This document shows positions 1-7,521 of a stretch of DNA of 64,000 nt, one piece after another. The translations under genes were made by a program, and so were the position numbers. The stretch's first letter is position 1; the number at the start of each line of letters is the position of its first letter. Source of the DNA: Pontibacter liquoris (GTDB lineage: Bacteria; Bacteroidota; Bacteroidia; Cytophagales; Hymenobacteraceae); contig NZ_JALEBG010000002.1 in NCBI RefSeq assembly GCF_022758235.1, positions 372,001 to 436,000 of the forward strand. Reading direction: 5' to 3'. Below the pieces are notes generated by a model. The model was given only the letters and a program-made list of their open reading frames with translations, was not told where the DNA came from and did no database searches.

Positions 1-703
1 GGGCTTTTTTCAGTTCCGGGTGGTCGCCGTCTATACTTACCAGCCCATATTCGCCGAATAGCGCATGCGTAATGGCGCGCGTGGCATCGGCCAGGTTCTG
101 GCTATTGCGGTAGGCTTCCTCAAAAACAGGGTACGCCTCGGGCAGTTCGGCCAGCAGCGGTTCCATATCGTTTAACTTAAACCGGCCTACGGCGCCTTTC
201 TGGTCGGTGTGCCAGGTATAGGTTTTGCCAAACAAGCTGAAGTGGTTGATCTCGGCAAAGTCGTGGTCTTCGGTGGCCATCCAGTATACCGGCACAAAGT
301 TGTAACCAGGGTATTGCTGTTGCAGCTGCCTGCAGGTGTTAATGGCCGTGATGATCTTATAGACAAAGTATAGCGGGCCGGTAAAGATGTTGAGCTGGTG
401 GCCGGTGGTAACGGTAAAGGTATTGGGCTGCAGCAACAAGTCGATGTTTTGCTGCACGGCAGGGTTTACCCCGGCCAGGGACGTGTACTGTTGCTGCAGT
501 GCCTGGTGCAGCGTTTGCCGCTGCGCATCGCTAAAGGTTTTCTCCTTCAGCTGGGCTTCGAACGCCTGCAGGGTCGGGAAATGATTATAAAACGGTTGTA
601 GCTGCGGGCTACAACAAAGGTAGTCGCTTATGGTCTGAGAGAAAGCGCCGGTGGCGGCGTACTCTACTTTGGTGCTCTTCATAGTGGTTACTTCCATTTG
701 CAT
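1..703 (-). CDS. bshC: Bacillithiol biosynthesis cysteine-adding enzyme BshC (3' end outside window)
   Basis: The reading frame is open from an ATG at 703 leftwards through the window edge, so only the N-terminal ~234 residues are present. The stretch VTTGHQLNIFTGPLYF followed by FVPVYWMATEDHDF is the hallmark of BshC, the putative ligase that adds cysteine to GlcN-malate in the last step of bacillithiol synthesis; the enzyme is cytosolic. Further in-frame ATGs lie at 697 and 682, so the exact start is uncertain by up to seven codons. A -7-like TTACTTTG on the minus strand (778-785) could drive it. The gene is divergent from the PH-domain gene at 1021. Identification is firm from the conserved motif; the C-terminal half cannot be assessed. 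Confidence 0.9.
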   Translation of the reverse strand, partial: MQMEVTTMKSTKVEYAATGAFSQTISDYLCCSPQLQPFYNHFPTLQAFEAQLKEKTFSDAQRQTLHQALQQQYTSLAGVNPAVQQNIDLLLQPNTFTVTTGHQLNIFTGPLYFVYKIITAINTCRQLQQQYPGYNFVPVYWMATEDHDFAEINHFSLFGKTYTWHTDQKGAVGRFKLNDMEPLLAELPEAYPVFEEAYRNSQNLADATRAITHALFGEYGLVSIDGDHPELKKA

Positions 704-1020
704 GGCTTTTTGTATAGCCTCTTTAACAGTTATGCCGGAAATGTGTTGCAGTCGGTTCCGATGTTGCTGCCACGCCACAAAGTAACGGGTTTATTTTTTT
801 GTCCGGAGCAGGATTTACAGGATTTTGAGATTTACAGGACCTAAAGCAGCTTTATGCTGCCAGACACGCTGGTTCTTCATACAGAATGGCAAGACGGAGT
901 TAGCCGCTGGCGCAGTCTTTTTACTTCCTTTGTTAATCCTGCTAAGCCGGATGCAGCCTAATTGCGAAGTATAAAGTATATACTAGTATATTTTGTACAT
1001 CAAACTATAAACCGACAACT
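704..1020. other. Intergenic region between divergent bshC and PH-domain gene
   Basis: No coding potential seen. It holds degenerate repeats of the kind GGATTTACAGGATTT (around 808-840) with a partial inverted partner near 934-950 (TTAATCCTGCTAAGCCGG), a widespread type of Bacteroidota intergenic repeat. Near the right edge two AAGTATA heptamers and the palindrome AGTATATACT precede the PH-domain gene, close to a TATATTTTG that could serve as its -7 box. Confidence 0.5.
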
Positions 1021-1401
1021 ATGGGATTATTAAGTGGCATGATGGGACACGCTACGGAAGTGTCTATCGAAAAGATCACAAATGAATTTCAGCCGATCCT
1101 GATCGCCGACGAGCAGATTGAGCGGGCCTATAAACTGATCCGCGACATGCTGGTGTTCACCAACAAACGCCTTATCCTGGTGAACAAACAAGGCCTGACG
1201 GCTTCCAAAACAGATTACCAGAGCATTCCCTATGGCAGCATTAAGATGTTCTCCAGAGAGAGCGCCGGCATTACGGACCTGGATGCCGAGCTCAAGATCT
1301 GGCTCACCGGCGAATCAGAGCCCACCATCCGGCAGGATTTTAAAAAGGGCGATAATATAAACGAAGCATACCGGGTACTGAGCAAGTATGTATTGAAGTA
1401 G
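1021..1401 (+). CDS. PH domain-containing protein (bacterial PH, YvbH/YokE type)
   Basis: This 126-residue protein reads as a single bacterial pleckstrin-homology-like domain: an N-terminal helix, then DMLVFTNKRLILVNKQG, which is the characteristic beta-strand pair of the bPH_1 family, and SIPYGSIKMFSRESAG, the next strands. Proteins of this family are cytosolic, usually single-domain and of unknown function; some assemble into rings. The start ATG is the first in frame and lies 6 nt after CCGAC with no strong Shine-Dalgarno, which is normal in Bacteroidota. It is a monocistronic gene facing a convergent STAS-like gene whose stop is only 3 nt away. Family assignment is from the strand motif, function is not known. 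Confidence 0.75.
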   Translation: MGLLSGMMGHATEVSIEKITNEFQPILIADEQIERAYKLIRDMLVFTNKRLILVNKQGLTASKTDYQSIPYGSIKMFSRESAGITDLDAELKIWLTGESEPTIRQDFKKGDNINEAYRVLSKYVLK

Positions 1402-1404
1402 GTG

Positions 1405-1803
1405 TTACCTCATAAACGTCAGCCAGCCTTCAGCATCCTGTACGGTATCAAAACCTTCTATAATGCCACTCTTAACCAGACGCATGGCCTTATCTGTCGA
1501 GAGCCTGCTAAAGTGGCTGTTAGCATAAACAACGGCATGGTACTGAAGGCCTGCTGCTACGGCACGCGGGTTCCAGTCGTAGGCACACCACTCAGCCAGT
1601 TCAGCCCATAAGCCCTGCACATTGTAGTGGTTATCGAGTAGCTTATGGCAATGCTCTTTTTTGATGTAAAACAGGATGTTCTCATAACCTTGCATGATGG
1701 CTTCGTTTGTTAATTCCCCCTGCCAGTTGGCAATAAGGTAATCATCAACGGCATTATATTCCAAGGCAAGAAAATCGGTTGTAAGAAGTTTAATATGCTT
1801 CAT
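1405..1803 (-). CDS. STAS/SpoIIAA-like hypothetical protein
   Basis: A 132-residue cytosolic protein without signal peptide or membrane segment. The alternation of strands and helices (IKLLTTDFLALEYNAVDDYLIANW, then a helix ILFYIKKEHCHKLLDNHYNV, then LWAELAEWCAYDW and a C-terminal EGFDTVQDAEGWL) resembles the small STAS-like proteins common in Bacteroidota, where the C-terminal 'F.t..eA..WL' helix is typical. A second protein of the same plan lies at 3421-3855, on the other side of rimO. The gene's 3' end meets the PH-domain gene in a convergent arrangement; its 5' side faces the strong terminator of rimO, so it needs its own promoter. Function unknown; the STAS relation is an inference from the pattern. 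Confidence 0.6.
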   Translation of the reverse strand: MKHIKLLTTDFLALEYNAVDDYLIANWQGELTNEAIMQGYENILFYIKKEHCHKLLDNHYNVQGLWAELAEWCAYDWNPRAVAAGLQYHAVVYANSHFSRLSTDKAMRLVKSGIIEGFDTVQDAEGWLTFMR

Positions 1804-1906
1804 GGGTGAGACTCAGGCAGGCGCTTTGGGTGTAAACAGATCAGAACTTTGATACGAAAAATACGCGCCTTAGTGCCTTAGATCGAAAAGTTATGCAATG
1901 GTTTAA

Positions 1907-1956
1907 ACAGAAAAGAATTCCCTGGCAGCCTGCGCTGCCAGGGAATTCTTTTCTGT
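1907..1956 (-). terminator. Strong intrinsic terminator downstream of rimO
   Basis: A perfect inverted repeat of about 23 bp (left arm from ACAGAAAAGAATTCC at 1907, right arm ending in TTCTTTTCTGT at 1956) with a 4-nt loop CTGC. On the minus strand it follows the rimO stop at 1974 and the outer part of the right arm supplies the T-rich tract. The stem contains A- and T-runs on both sides, so it would also stop transcription from the other direction. Confidence 0.8.
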
Positions 1957-1973
1957 TATTGCTATCTTTATCC

Positions 1974-3287
1974 TTATACTACCACTTCGCCATACAGATC
2001 AAAGTCGGAGGAGTCCGTGATTTTAACGTTGGCAAAGTCGCCTAAGCGCACATAGGTATTGTCGGCCGGCACCAGCACTTCGTTGTCTACTTCGGGCGAG
2101 TCGTATTGCGTACGGCCTACAAAATAGCCGCTTTCTTTGCGGTCGAAGAGCACTTTATAGGTCTTGCCTACTTTGGCCTCGTTCAGCTCCACCGAAATGC
2201 CCTGCTGCAGTTCCATGATCGCATCGGCACGCTCCTGCTTCACTTCTTCGGGCACATCATCTACCAACGTATGGGAATGCGTATTTTCCTCGTGCGAGTA
2301 GGTGAAGATACCCAAACGGTCGAAGCGGGTGGCTTCCACCCAGTCGTACAGCTCCTGAAAATCCTTATCGGTTTCTCCGGGGTGGCCGGCAATTAACGTG
2401 GTTCTCAGGGCAATGTCCGGCACACGCTGACGAATAGAATCGACCAGCTCGATAGTGCGGCGCTTGCTGATACCGCGGCGCATGGTCTTGAGCATGTTAT
2501 CTGAAATGTGCTGCAGCGGCATGTCCATATACTTGCAGATGTTGTCGCGCTCGTTCATCACATCAAACACTTCCATGGGGAACTGCGAGGGGTAGGCATA
2601 CTGCATCCGGATCCACTCAATGCCGTTTACATCCGAGAGGTTTCTTAAAAGATCGGCCAGCTTGCGCTCGCCATACTGCTGCAGGCCGTAATAGGTCAGA
2701 TCCTGGGCAATCAGTACCAGTTCTTTGGTACCCATACTTGCCAGGCGCTTTGCTTCCTTCACCAAATCATCAATCGAGCGGTCCACATGCTTGCCGCGCA
2801 TCAGCGGGATGGCGCAGAACGAGCAGGGGCGGTTACAGCCTTCGGCAATTTTAAAGTATGCGTAGTGCGAGGGCGTGGTGATCAGGCGCTCGCCGATCAG
2901 CTCGTGCTTGTAGTCGGCTTCCAGCTTTTTCATGAGCTGCGGCAGCTCCAGAGTACCGAAATAGGCGTCTACCTGCGGAATCTCGGCCTCCAGGGAGTCT
3001 TTGTAGCGTTGCGACAGGCAGCCGGTCACGTACAACTTGTCTATCTGGCCGGCCTCTTTGGCATCAGCGTAGCGCAGAATGGTATCGATGGATTCCTGCT
3101 TGGCATTGTCGATAAAGCCGCAGGTATTTACAATAATGATATTAGAATCGTCTTTGTCAGACTCGTGGGCTACTTCTATTTCGTTGGCCCGCAACTGCCC
3201 CATCAGCACTTCCGAATCGACCAGGTTTTTGGAGCAACCCAGCGTAATGACGTTAACTTTATCTTTTTTGAGAGTTCTTACTTTCAC
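1974..3287 (-). CDS. rimO: Ribosomal protein uS12 methylthiotransferase RimO
   Basis: 437 residues with the full domain order of RimO: an N-terminal UPF0004 domain with three cluster cysteines (TLGCSKNLVDSE, VNTCGFID, VTGCLSQRY), a radical-SAM core with CNRPCSFC at about residues 151-158, and a C-terminal TRAM domain. The enzyme uses two [4Fe-4S] clusters and SAM to add a methylthio group to the conserved aspartate of ribosomal protein S12. RimO rather than MiaB is favoured by TLGCSKN(L/S)VDSE and by GKHVDRSIDDLV after the cluster. It is transcribed alone between a -7 box at 3371-3378 and the terminator at 1907-1956. Confidence 0.95.
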   Translation of the reverse strand: MKVRTLKKDKVNVITLGCSKNLVDSEVLMGQLRANEIEVAHESDKDDSNIIIVNTCGFIDNAKQESIDTILRYADAKEAGQIDKLYVTGCLSQRYKDSLEAEIPQVDAYFGTLELPQLMKKLEADYKHELIGERLITTPSHYAYFKIAEGCNRPCSFCAIPLMRGKHVDRSIDDLVKEAKRLASMGTKELVLIAQDLTYYGLQQYGERKLADLLRNLSDVNGIEWIRMQYAYPSQFPMEVFDVMNERDNICKYMDMPLQHISDNMLKTMRRGISKRRTIELVDSIRQRVPDIALRTTLIAGHPGETDKDFQELYDWVEATRFDRLGIFTYSHEENTHSHTLVDDVPEEVKQERADAIMELQQGISVELNEAKVGKTYKVLFDRKESGYFVGRTQYDSPEVDNEVLVPADNTYVRLGDFANVKITDSSDFDLYGEVVV

Positions 3288-3370
3288 TTAGGTATGGGTA
3301 ATTTAGATAGTACGCTATAATAAGAGAGAACCCGCACGGGCTCCGATTGGTTCGTTCTGAAAACCAGGCG

Positions 3371-3378
3371 CAAAGGTA
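3371..3378 (-). promoter_or_regulatory. Bacteroidota -7 promoter element of rimO
   Basis: CAAAGGTA on the plus strand is TACCTTTG on the coding strand, an exact match to the Bacteroidota -7 consensus TAnnTTTG. It lies about 84 nt upstream of the rimO start. The -33 TTTG element is not clear. Confidence 0.5.
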
Positions 3379-3420
3379 CGATATGTTTGGTAAATAAATA
3401 AGCGGCGTCCTGCCTGCCTC

Positions 3421-3855
3421 TTACGCCCCTTCTGATTTTGCAGATTGTGCGCAGGAGTGGCTGGCCAGCCACTCCTGCGCGGCGGTACGGCTTTTTAACA
3501 GCTTCACGGCAATGGGCAACCGATACGTAGTGATCAGCAGCGACAATACCTGGTATAAATTATTGTCCCAGAGGTAATCCGGCGATTCGAGCAGGGCGAT
3601 ATACTTCAGAGAGGTGTTGGGTACCTGCCGGGTAAAGAATTCAATGAGCTCTTCGGTCAGTACGCCACCGGCCGGAATGCCGGAATCTATGATCAGATTG
3701 GTAACTTCATTTTCCTGAATAAAGGTAAACAAGGAGTGGATGGTTTGTAAAAAACCGGATGATTCCACACTTAGCGCATCCGACCATTTTGCGCTTAAAA
3801 TATTGCGGGGCTCGTCGTAGGCTAACTCCATTAAGCCATACTTGCTTACTTTCAT
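3421..3855 (-). CDS. STAS-like hypothetical protein, second copy of the type
   Basis: The frame is open further upstream to 3996, but that part is compositionally odd, so the ATG at 3855 beginning MKVSKYGLMELAYDEPR is preferred (144 residues). The protein shows the same plan as the one at 1405-1803: an N-terminal sheet ending in LSAKWSD, a central helix, LIIDSG-type strand, KYIALLES, and a C-terminal helix with SRTAAQEWLASH. This is typical of Bacteroidota STAS-like single-domain proteins and suggests a regulatory role, but no partner kinase or phosphatase is next to it. Moderately sure of the fold type, not of function. Confidence 0.6.
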   Translation of the reverse strand: MKVSKYGLMELAYDEPRNILSAKWSDALSVESSGFLQTIHSLFTFIQENEVTNLIIDSGIPAGGVLTEELIEFFTRQVPNTSLKYIALLESPDYLWDNNLYQVLSLLITTYRLPIAVKLLKSRTAAQEWLASHSCAQSAKSEGA

Positions 3856-4085
3856 GACTGCTATAGTATAAACTGGTATGCGCGAATAGTATATCCAATG
3901 CCTTTTCCCTCTCTGCGGTAGCGCCAACGCAAGTACCGCAAGTTCAGGCGCAGCCGTAACGAATAGCTGGCTCGTCACCGCTTTCTCCTCCTTCAAAAAC
4001 AGGCCGCAAGTATAGGGCTCGTACAGCGCAACAGCAGGGCATGGCCTTTGTTTGCAAAGAAAGTAAAAACTAGCGGATGATGGCT

Positions 4086-4631
4086 TTAATAACTGGCGTT
4101 GTAGTTGATCAGGAACTCCACGCTGGTCACCTGACCGCGCTGCACCTCCACCGGAAAGATGTTCATTTCTCCGTCGAACTGGTTTGCAAATAATCCCTTT
4201 TCCTCTTCTTTGGTGAAGAGGCTATACTTGCCGGGCTTCAGGCTAACCGCAAAATTGCCGTTCGCATCTGTCGCTACCTGCGTTACTAATCTGGTTTGGA
4301 TGTTGGTATGGAAAACGCCTGCTGTGGTTGTGGTCTGGCTGGCGTTGGTGAGCTCGTAGATGTATACGGTGCGCTGAATGCCACGGCGGCCGCTGCTTTG
4401 CGGCGCATCGGGCGAGGGCATCTGGTTGCCTGCTACCCACAGCACCTGCCCTTTTATACCTTGCTCAATAGGAGCCTGCTTCTGGGAAGCAGCCTGCGCA
4501 GCGCCTGCATTTACCGGCGCCTGCGTGGTTAATGAATCTGTTTCCTTGTGAGTGGTTTGCTGCCCGGTAGCCTTCGGGCCACTGCAATTGGAGAGCAGCA
4601 ACGCCAGGGGCAACAACAGGAGCTTCTCCAT
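4086..4631 (-). CDS. Lipoprotein with carboxypeptidase-regulatory-like domain
   Basis: 181 residues. Residues 1-16 form a signal peptide ending in the lipobox LLSNC, so Cys16 is the likely lipidation site and the protein is anchored in an envelope membrane. A low-complexity linker rich in Gln, Thr and Ala follows, and from about residue 58 there is a beta-sandwich of the kind GQVLWVAGNQMP ... VATDANGNFAVSLKPGKYSLF, which is the signature of the carboxypeptidase regulatory-like / transthyretin-like fold. The gene begins only 8 nt after the ftsY stop and is probably cotranscribed with it. Binding partner and role unknown. Confidence 0.7.
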   Translation of the reverse strand: MEKLLLLPLALLLSNCSGPKATGQQTTHKETDSLTTQAPVNAGAAQAASQKQAPIEQGIKGQVLWVAGNQMPSPDAPQSSGRRGIQRTVYIYELTNASQTTTTAGVFHTNIQTRLVTQVATDANGNFAVSLKPGKYSLFTKEEEKGLFANQFDGEMNIFPVEVQRGQVTSVEFLINYNASY

Positions 4632-4639
4632 GGCTAAAC

Positions 4640-5599
4640 TTATTTTCGTGAAAAGAAAGAATCTACAAATTCGTGCTTGTCGAACAGTTGCAGGTCCTCA
4701 ATTTTCTCGCCAACTCCGATATACTTAACCGGAATTTTAAATTCGTCGGAGATACCGATCACCACACCGCCTTTGGCTGTACCATCCAGCTTGGTAATCG
4801 CAAGGGCTGTTACATCGGTGGCTTTGGTAAATTCGCGGGCTTGCAGTAGGGCATTCTGGCCGGTGCTTCCGTCCAGCACCAGCAGCACTTCGTGGGGCGT
4901 GTCAGGGGTTATCTTCTGCATCACGCGCTTTATTTTGGAGAGCTCGTTCATCAGGCCCACCTTGTTGTGCAGGCGGCCGGCCGTGTCGATGATCACCACA
5001 TCGGCGTTCATGTCCACGCCTTTTTTCACGGCATCGTAGGCTACAGAAGCCGGGTCGGTGTTCATGCCATGCGAGATAACAGGCACGCCCACACGCTCGC
5101 CCCAGATAATGAGCTGATCTACGGCCGCGGCCCGGAACGTATCGGCAGCCCCAAGCACCACTGATTTACCGGCTTTGTGGAACTGGGCAGCTAGCTTGCC
5201 AATGGTGGTGGTTTTGCCCACGCCATTTACGCCTACTACCATGATCACATACGGCTTGATATCTTTGGGAAGATCGAAGTTGGCACCATCGCCGGAGTTG
5301 TTTTCTTCCAGCAAAGCTGCAATTTCCTCGCGCAGAATCGTATCCAGTTCATCGGTGCCCACATATTTATCGCGGGCCACGCGTTTTTCAATGCGGTCGA
5401 TGATCTTTACCGTTGTTCCTACCCCCACATCGGCATGCACCAGAATTTCCTCCAGTTCATCCAGTACATCCACGTCTACCGTGGATTTACCGACTACGGC
5501 TTTACTCAGCTGCCCAAAAAAGCTGGACTTGCTTTTCTCGAGGCCTTTATCCAGCGATTCTTTTTTTTTCTCTTTGCTGAAAAAGTCAAAAATTCCCAT
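4640..5599 (-). CDS. ftsY: Signal recognition particle receptor FtsY
   Basis: 319 residues, with the NG domain of SRP GTPases and only a short acidic/basic N-terminal extension, which is normal in Bacteroidota. Visible GTPase motifs are GVNGVGKTTTIGKLA (P-loop), ADTFRAAA, IIDTAGR and ITKLDGTAKGG. FtsY docks ribosome-SRP complexes at the inner membrane for cotranslational insertion. The ATG at 5599 starts MGIFDFFSK, typical of the family. It lies downstream of the rpmB-rpmG-DUF4295 group but is separated from it by a terminator, and is followed closely by the lipoprotein gene at 4631. Confidence 0.95.
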   Translation of the reverse strand: MGIFDFFSKEKKKESLDKGLEKSKSSFFGQLSKAVVGKSTVDVDVLDELEEILVHADVGVGTTVKIIDRIEKRVARDKYVGTDELDTILREEIAALLEENNSGDGANFDLPKDIKPYVIMVVGVNGVGKTTTIGKLAAQFHKAGKSVVLGAADTFRAAAVDQLIIWGERVGVPVISHGMNTDPASVAYDAVKKGVDMNADVVIIDTAGRLHNKVGLMNELSKIKRVMQKITPDTPHEVLLVLDGSTGQNALLQAREFTKATDVTALAITKLDGTAKGGVVIGISDEFKIPVKYIGVGEKIEDLQLFDKHEFVDSFFSRK

Positions 5600-5655
5600 A
5601 CCGGTGTTTATGAAGGGTGAACACTATCTCGGGTTGATACGGTAATATACTAAAA

Positions 5656-5675
5656 AAGTCCCACTAATGGGACTT
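5656..5675 (-). terminator. Intrinsic terminator after the L28-L33-DUF4295 group
   Basis: AAGTCCC-(ACTAAT)-GGGACTT hairpin; on the minus strand it is followed by a run of T (TTTTTTAG). It separates the ribosomal protein genes from ftsY. Confidence 0.75.
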
Positions 5676-5714
5676 CTTCATGTAATCTATCTATGTAGAG
5701 TAGAGTAGGCTTGC

Positions 5715-5867
5715 TTACTTGGAAAGAACCTCCTGAATTTTATCAACAGGCACCATTTCTTCTTTAAAGCTATAAGCACCAGTCTTTGGCGACTTTACTG
5801 CTTTAATCACTTTTGCCCAGTCTTTACCTGTGGCGGTTTTTAGGGTTGCAACTACCTTCTTAGCCAT
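5715..5867 (-). CDS. DUF4295 small protein
   Basis: A 50-residue basic protein, starting MAKKVVATLKTATGKDWAKV and ending in DKIQEVLSK. It is the DUF4295 family, found almost only in Bacteroidota and almost always directly after the L33 gene. Size, charge and constant position suggest a ribosome-associated protein, but that is inference. It starts 2 nt after the rpmG stop and is followed by the terminator at 5656-5675. Confidence 0.85.
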   Translation of the reverse strand: MAKKVVATLKTATGKDWAKVIKAVKSPKTGAYSFKEEMVPVDKIQEVLSK

Positions 5868-5869
5868 GG

Positions 5870-6058
5870 TTATTTAATTTCTTTATGTACAGTTACTTTT
5901 CTCATGATCGGGTTGAACTTCTTCAGCTCCAAACGCTCGGGCGTGTTCTTTCTGTTTTTGGTAGTGATGTACCTTGAAGTTCCAGGCAGGCCAGAAGCTT
6001 TGTGCTCTGTGCACTCCATAATAACCTGGATTCTATTACCTTTTGCTTTTTTAGCCAT
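5870..6058 (-). CDS. rpmG: 50S ribosomal protein L33 (bL33)
   Basis: 62 residues: [20 protein letters not shown], then [22 protein letters not shown] and [12 protein letters not shown], the canonical bL33 order. It lacks the CxxC zinc pairs, having a single Cys, so it is the zinc-independent form. It is the middle gene of rpmB-rpmG-DUF4295 but is separated from rpmB by 301 nt containing a strong inverted repeat. Confidence 0.95.
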   Translation of the reverse strand: MAKKAKGNRIQVIMECTEHKASGLPGTSRYITTKNRKNTPERLELKKFNPIMRKVTVHKEIK

Positions 6059-6359
6059 CTCTCTATAGTAATTTTTTATTTAGGACTGCAAATATACAAG
6101 CTCAAATCGCTAATTACAAACAAAGTATAAACTTTATTGTAAATCTACCCACAAAAACTACACACTTCTTACAAACGTGCAGACACCGGCTGCCGAAGCC
6201 GGACAGGGCAGCAAAACGGCAGCGCAGTGAGCGGAAAACCCCGAAAGCTTTCCGCTCACTGCGCTGCCGTGGAGGGTTGCTCCAACTATTAAATGGTTGC
6301 CGGATGCCAGTGCCGCTCCCGCCGAACAGCAGGTAGCGCACAAGTACCCCGCAGGGCCA
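6059..6359. other. Intergenic region between rpmB and rpmG
   Basis: A 301-nt gap inside what is usually a tight cluster. No gene is seen. It holds a 22-bp perfect inverted repeat (6216-6270) and a smaller hairpin CCGGCT-GCCGA-AGCCGG at 6186-6202. The AT-rich stretch 6075-6175 next to rpmG probably holds the rpmG promoter. Confidence 0.5.
6216..6270. repeat. 22-bp perfect inverted repeat between rpmB and rpmG
   Basis: Left arm 6216-6237 (ACGGCAGCGCAGTGAGCGG...) and right arm 6249-6270 are exact reverse complements, separated by 11 nt. There is no T-run, so it is not a textbook intrinsic terminator; a REP-like element or an RNA processing site are alternatives. Confidence 0.8.
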
Positions 6360-6599
6360 CTAGTACATGATAAAGCCTTGCTCTACTGCTTTTTTCAAAA
6401 CAGCCGAGATGCCATTCTTGTTGATTGTTCTCAGGGCTGAAGTAGAAACTTTAAGTGTGATCCACGCATCCTCTTCAGGGATGTAGAAACGCTTCTTCTG
6501 CAGGTTTGGATAGAACTTACGCTTCGTTTTATTGTTCGCGTGAGATACGTTATTTCCTACTTGTGGTCTTTTTCCGGTTAAGTCGCAAACTCGTGCCAT
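6360..6599 (-). CDS. rpmB: 50S ribosomal protein L28 (bL28)
   Basis: 79 residues beginning [20 protein letters not shown] and containing [18 protein letters not shown] and [14 protein letters not shown], all diagnostic of bL28. First gene of the small ribosomal protein group on this strand. The 34 nt just before the ATG are a 17-bp tandem duplication (6600-6633), so the leader is unusual. Confidence 0.95.
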   Translation of the reverse strand: MARVCDLTGKRPQVGNNVSHANNKTKRKFYPNLQKKRFYIPEEDAWITLKVSTSALRTINKNGISAVLKKAVEQGFIMY

Positions 6600-6633
6600 C
6601 TTGTATTTATATCTAACTTGTATTTATATCTAA
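6600..6633 (-). repeat. 17-bp tandem duplication in the rpmB leader
   Basis: CTTGTATTTATATCTAA occurs twice head to tail (6600-6616, 6617-6633), abutting the rpmB start codon. The repeat contains no GGAG-type ribosome binding site; the region is A/T-rich when read on the coding strand. Confidence 0.85.
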
Positions 6634-6751
6634 CTTATTTCAACAGGGGTGCAAATATCTACAAAAAGATGCAGAAGTTCAAAGGTATAGCAAATATTTT
6701 TCCGCTATCTGTGTAAAAACCCGGCAGGCGGGCGCTTTTCAGGTAACAAAT

Positions 6752-6946
6752 TCAGGATTTTTCCTTTTCCGGCGGCACTTCCTTCCTAAAACCATAAGGG
6801 CAATGGCGGCAGCCGTTCTGGCAGCAATACCCCCGCTTGAGCAGGTAACCGGCCGTAAATACCAGCAGCCCCTGCGCATTCAGGTAATAGTCTTCGCCTT
6901 CTTTTAACGCCTTGCTCAACGCTGCTTCGTTCTTGTTTTGCAGCAC
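6752..6946 (-). CDS. DUF5522 cysteine-rich small protein
   Basis: 64 residues. The motif GYCCQNGCRHCPYGF contains four cysteines and a histidine in the spacing conserved in DUF5522 and probably binds a metal ion; before it are the family's YYLNAQGLLVFTAGYLLKRG strands. DUF5522 proteins are small, cytosolic and widespread in Bacteroidota, of unknown function. The gene is monocistronic, upstream of nothing on this strand until the divergent gene at 7067. Confidence 0.8.
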   Translation of the reverse strand: MLQNKNEAALSKALKEGEDYYLNAQGLLVFTAGYLLKRGYCCQNGCRHCPYGFRKEVPPEKEKS

Positions 6947-7066
6947 AAAGATACAACTTCCGCTTAAATACTGCTACCCCTTACACCACAGCAGGCGCAG
7001 GCACGTTATAGTAAGGCACAGGCAAGTGCCTGTCAGTGCCTGCTTTATACTTAAACCTGAAATGCT

Positions 7067-7381
7067 ATGCCTGCCTATCAGACGCTACAGGAAGCCGTGA
7101 GCGACATGCGCGAGCGCGGCTTTGTTTATACTTTCACCATACAGCAGGGCGGCATCTTTTGCCCGGACCTGGATACGTTTGTGGCCCCCGAGCACCTGAT
7201 GCTGCTGGAGCGCTACCACGTGGCCGCCCCCAATGTTGTAACCGGCGAGCGCGAAGTATACGGCCTGCGCACCGACGATAACCGCATGGGCCTGATGACG
7301 GACGCCTACGCCGATTACGACCCCGAGGCGTTTACTGCGCTGTTTGCGCGCTGCCGCCAGCCCAGCCCGCGCCGTGCCTGA
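7067..7381 (+). CDS. Small conserved Bacteroidota protein of unknown function
   Basis: 104 residues, starting MPAYQTLQEAVSDMRERGFVY. The pattern 'YxTLxEAlxdLkxrGf' then 'FCPDLDTFVAPEHLMLLERYHV' and 'VYGLRTDDNRMGLMTDAYADY' matches a family of ~100-residue Bacteroidota proteins that databases often label phosphoribosylpyrophosphate synthetase; it is far too short for that enzyme and shows none of its motifs, so I leave it unassigned. The start at 7067 is preferred over an overlapping frame because it gives the conserved N-terminus. Monocistronic. Confidence 0.65.
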   Translation: MPAYQTLQEAVSDMRERGFVYTFTIQQGGIFCPDLDTFVAPEHLMLLERYHVAAPNVVTGEREVYGLRTDDNRMGLMTDAYADYDPEAFTALFARCRQPSPRRA

Positions 7382-7521
7382 GCAGCCCCTTAGGTATAGG
7401 TTTTAAAACAGAGGTTATTTGACTATTTTTACAACAATAAATAGTATTTGATGTAAAAAAGTAGGCTGCGGCCCTGCTTTGCCTGCAGCTCACCTGTTTT
7501 GACGAACTTTAACTATAAACT

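Noticed and set aside
1907..1956. Mobile element end
   Set aside because: The perfect hairpin has T/A-runs at its base and stands right after the rimO stop, so a terminator explains it.
3284..3472. 62-codon ORF upstream of rimO
   Set aside because: It overlaps the rimO promoter and the neighbouring gene's end, and its composition is not protein-like.
7067..7381. Phosphoribosylpyrophosphate synthetase
   Set aside because: That database label for such small proteins has no motif support: the protein is 104 residues and lacks the PRPP-binding loop.
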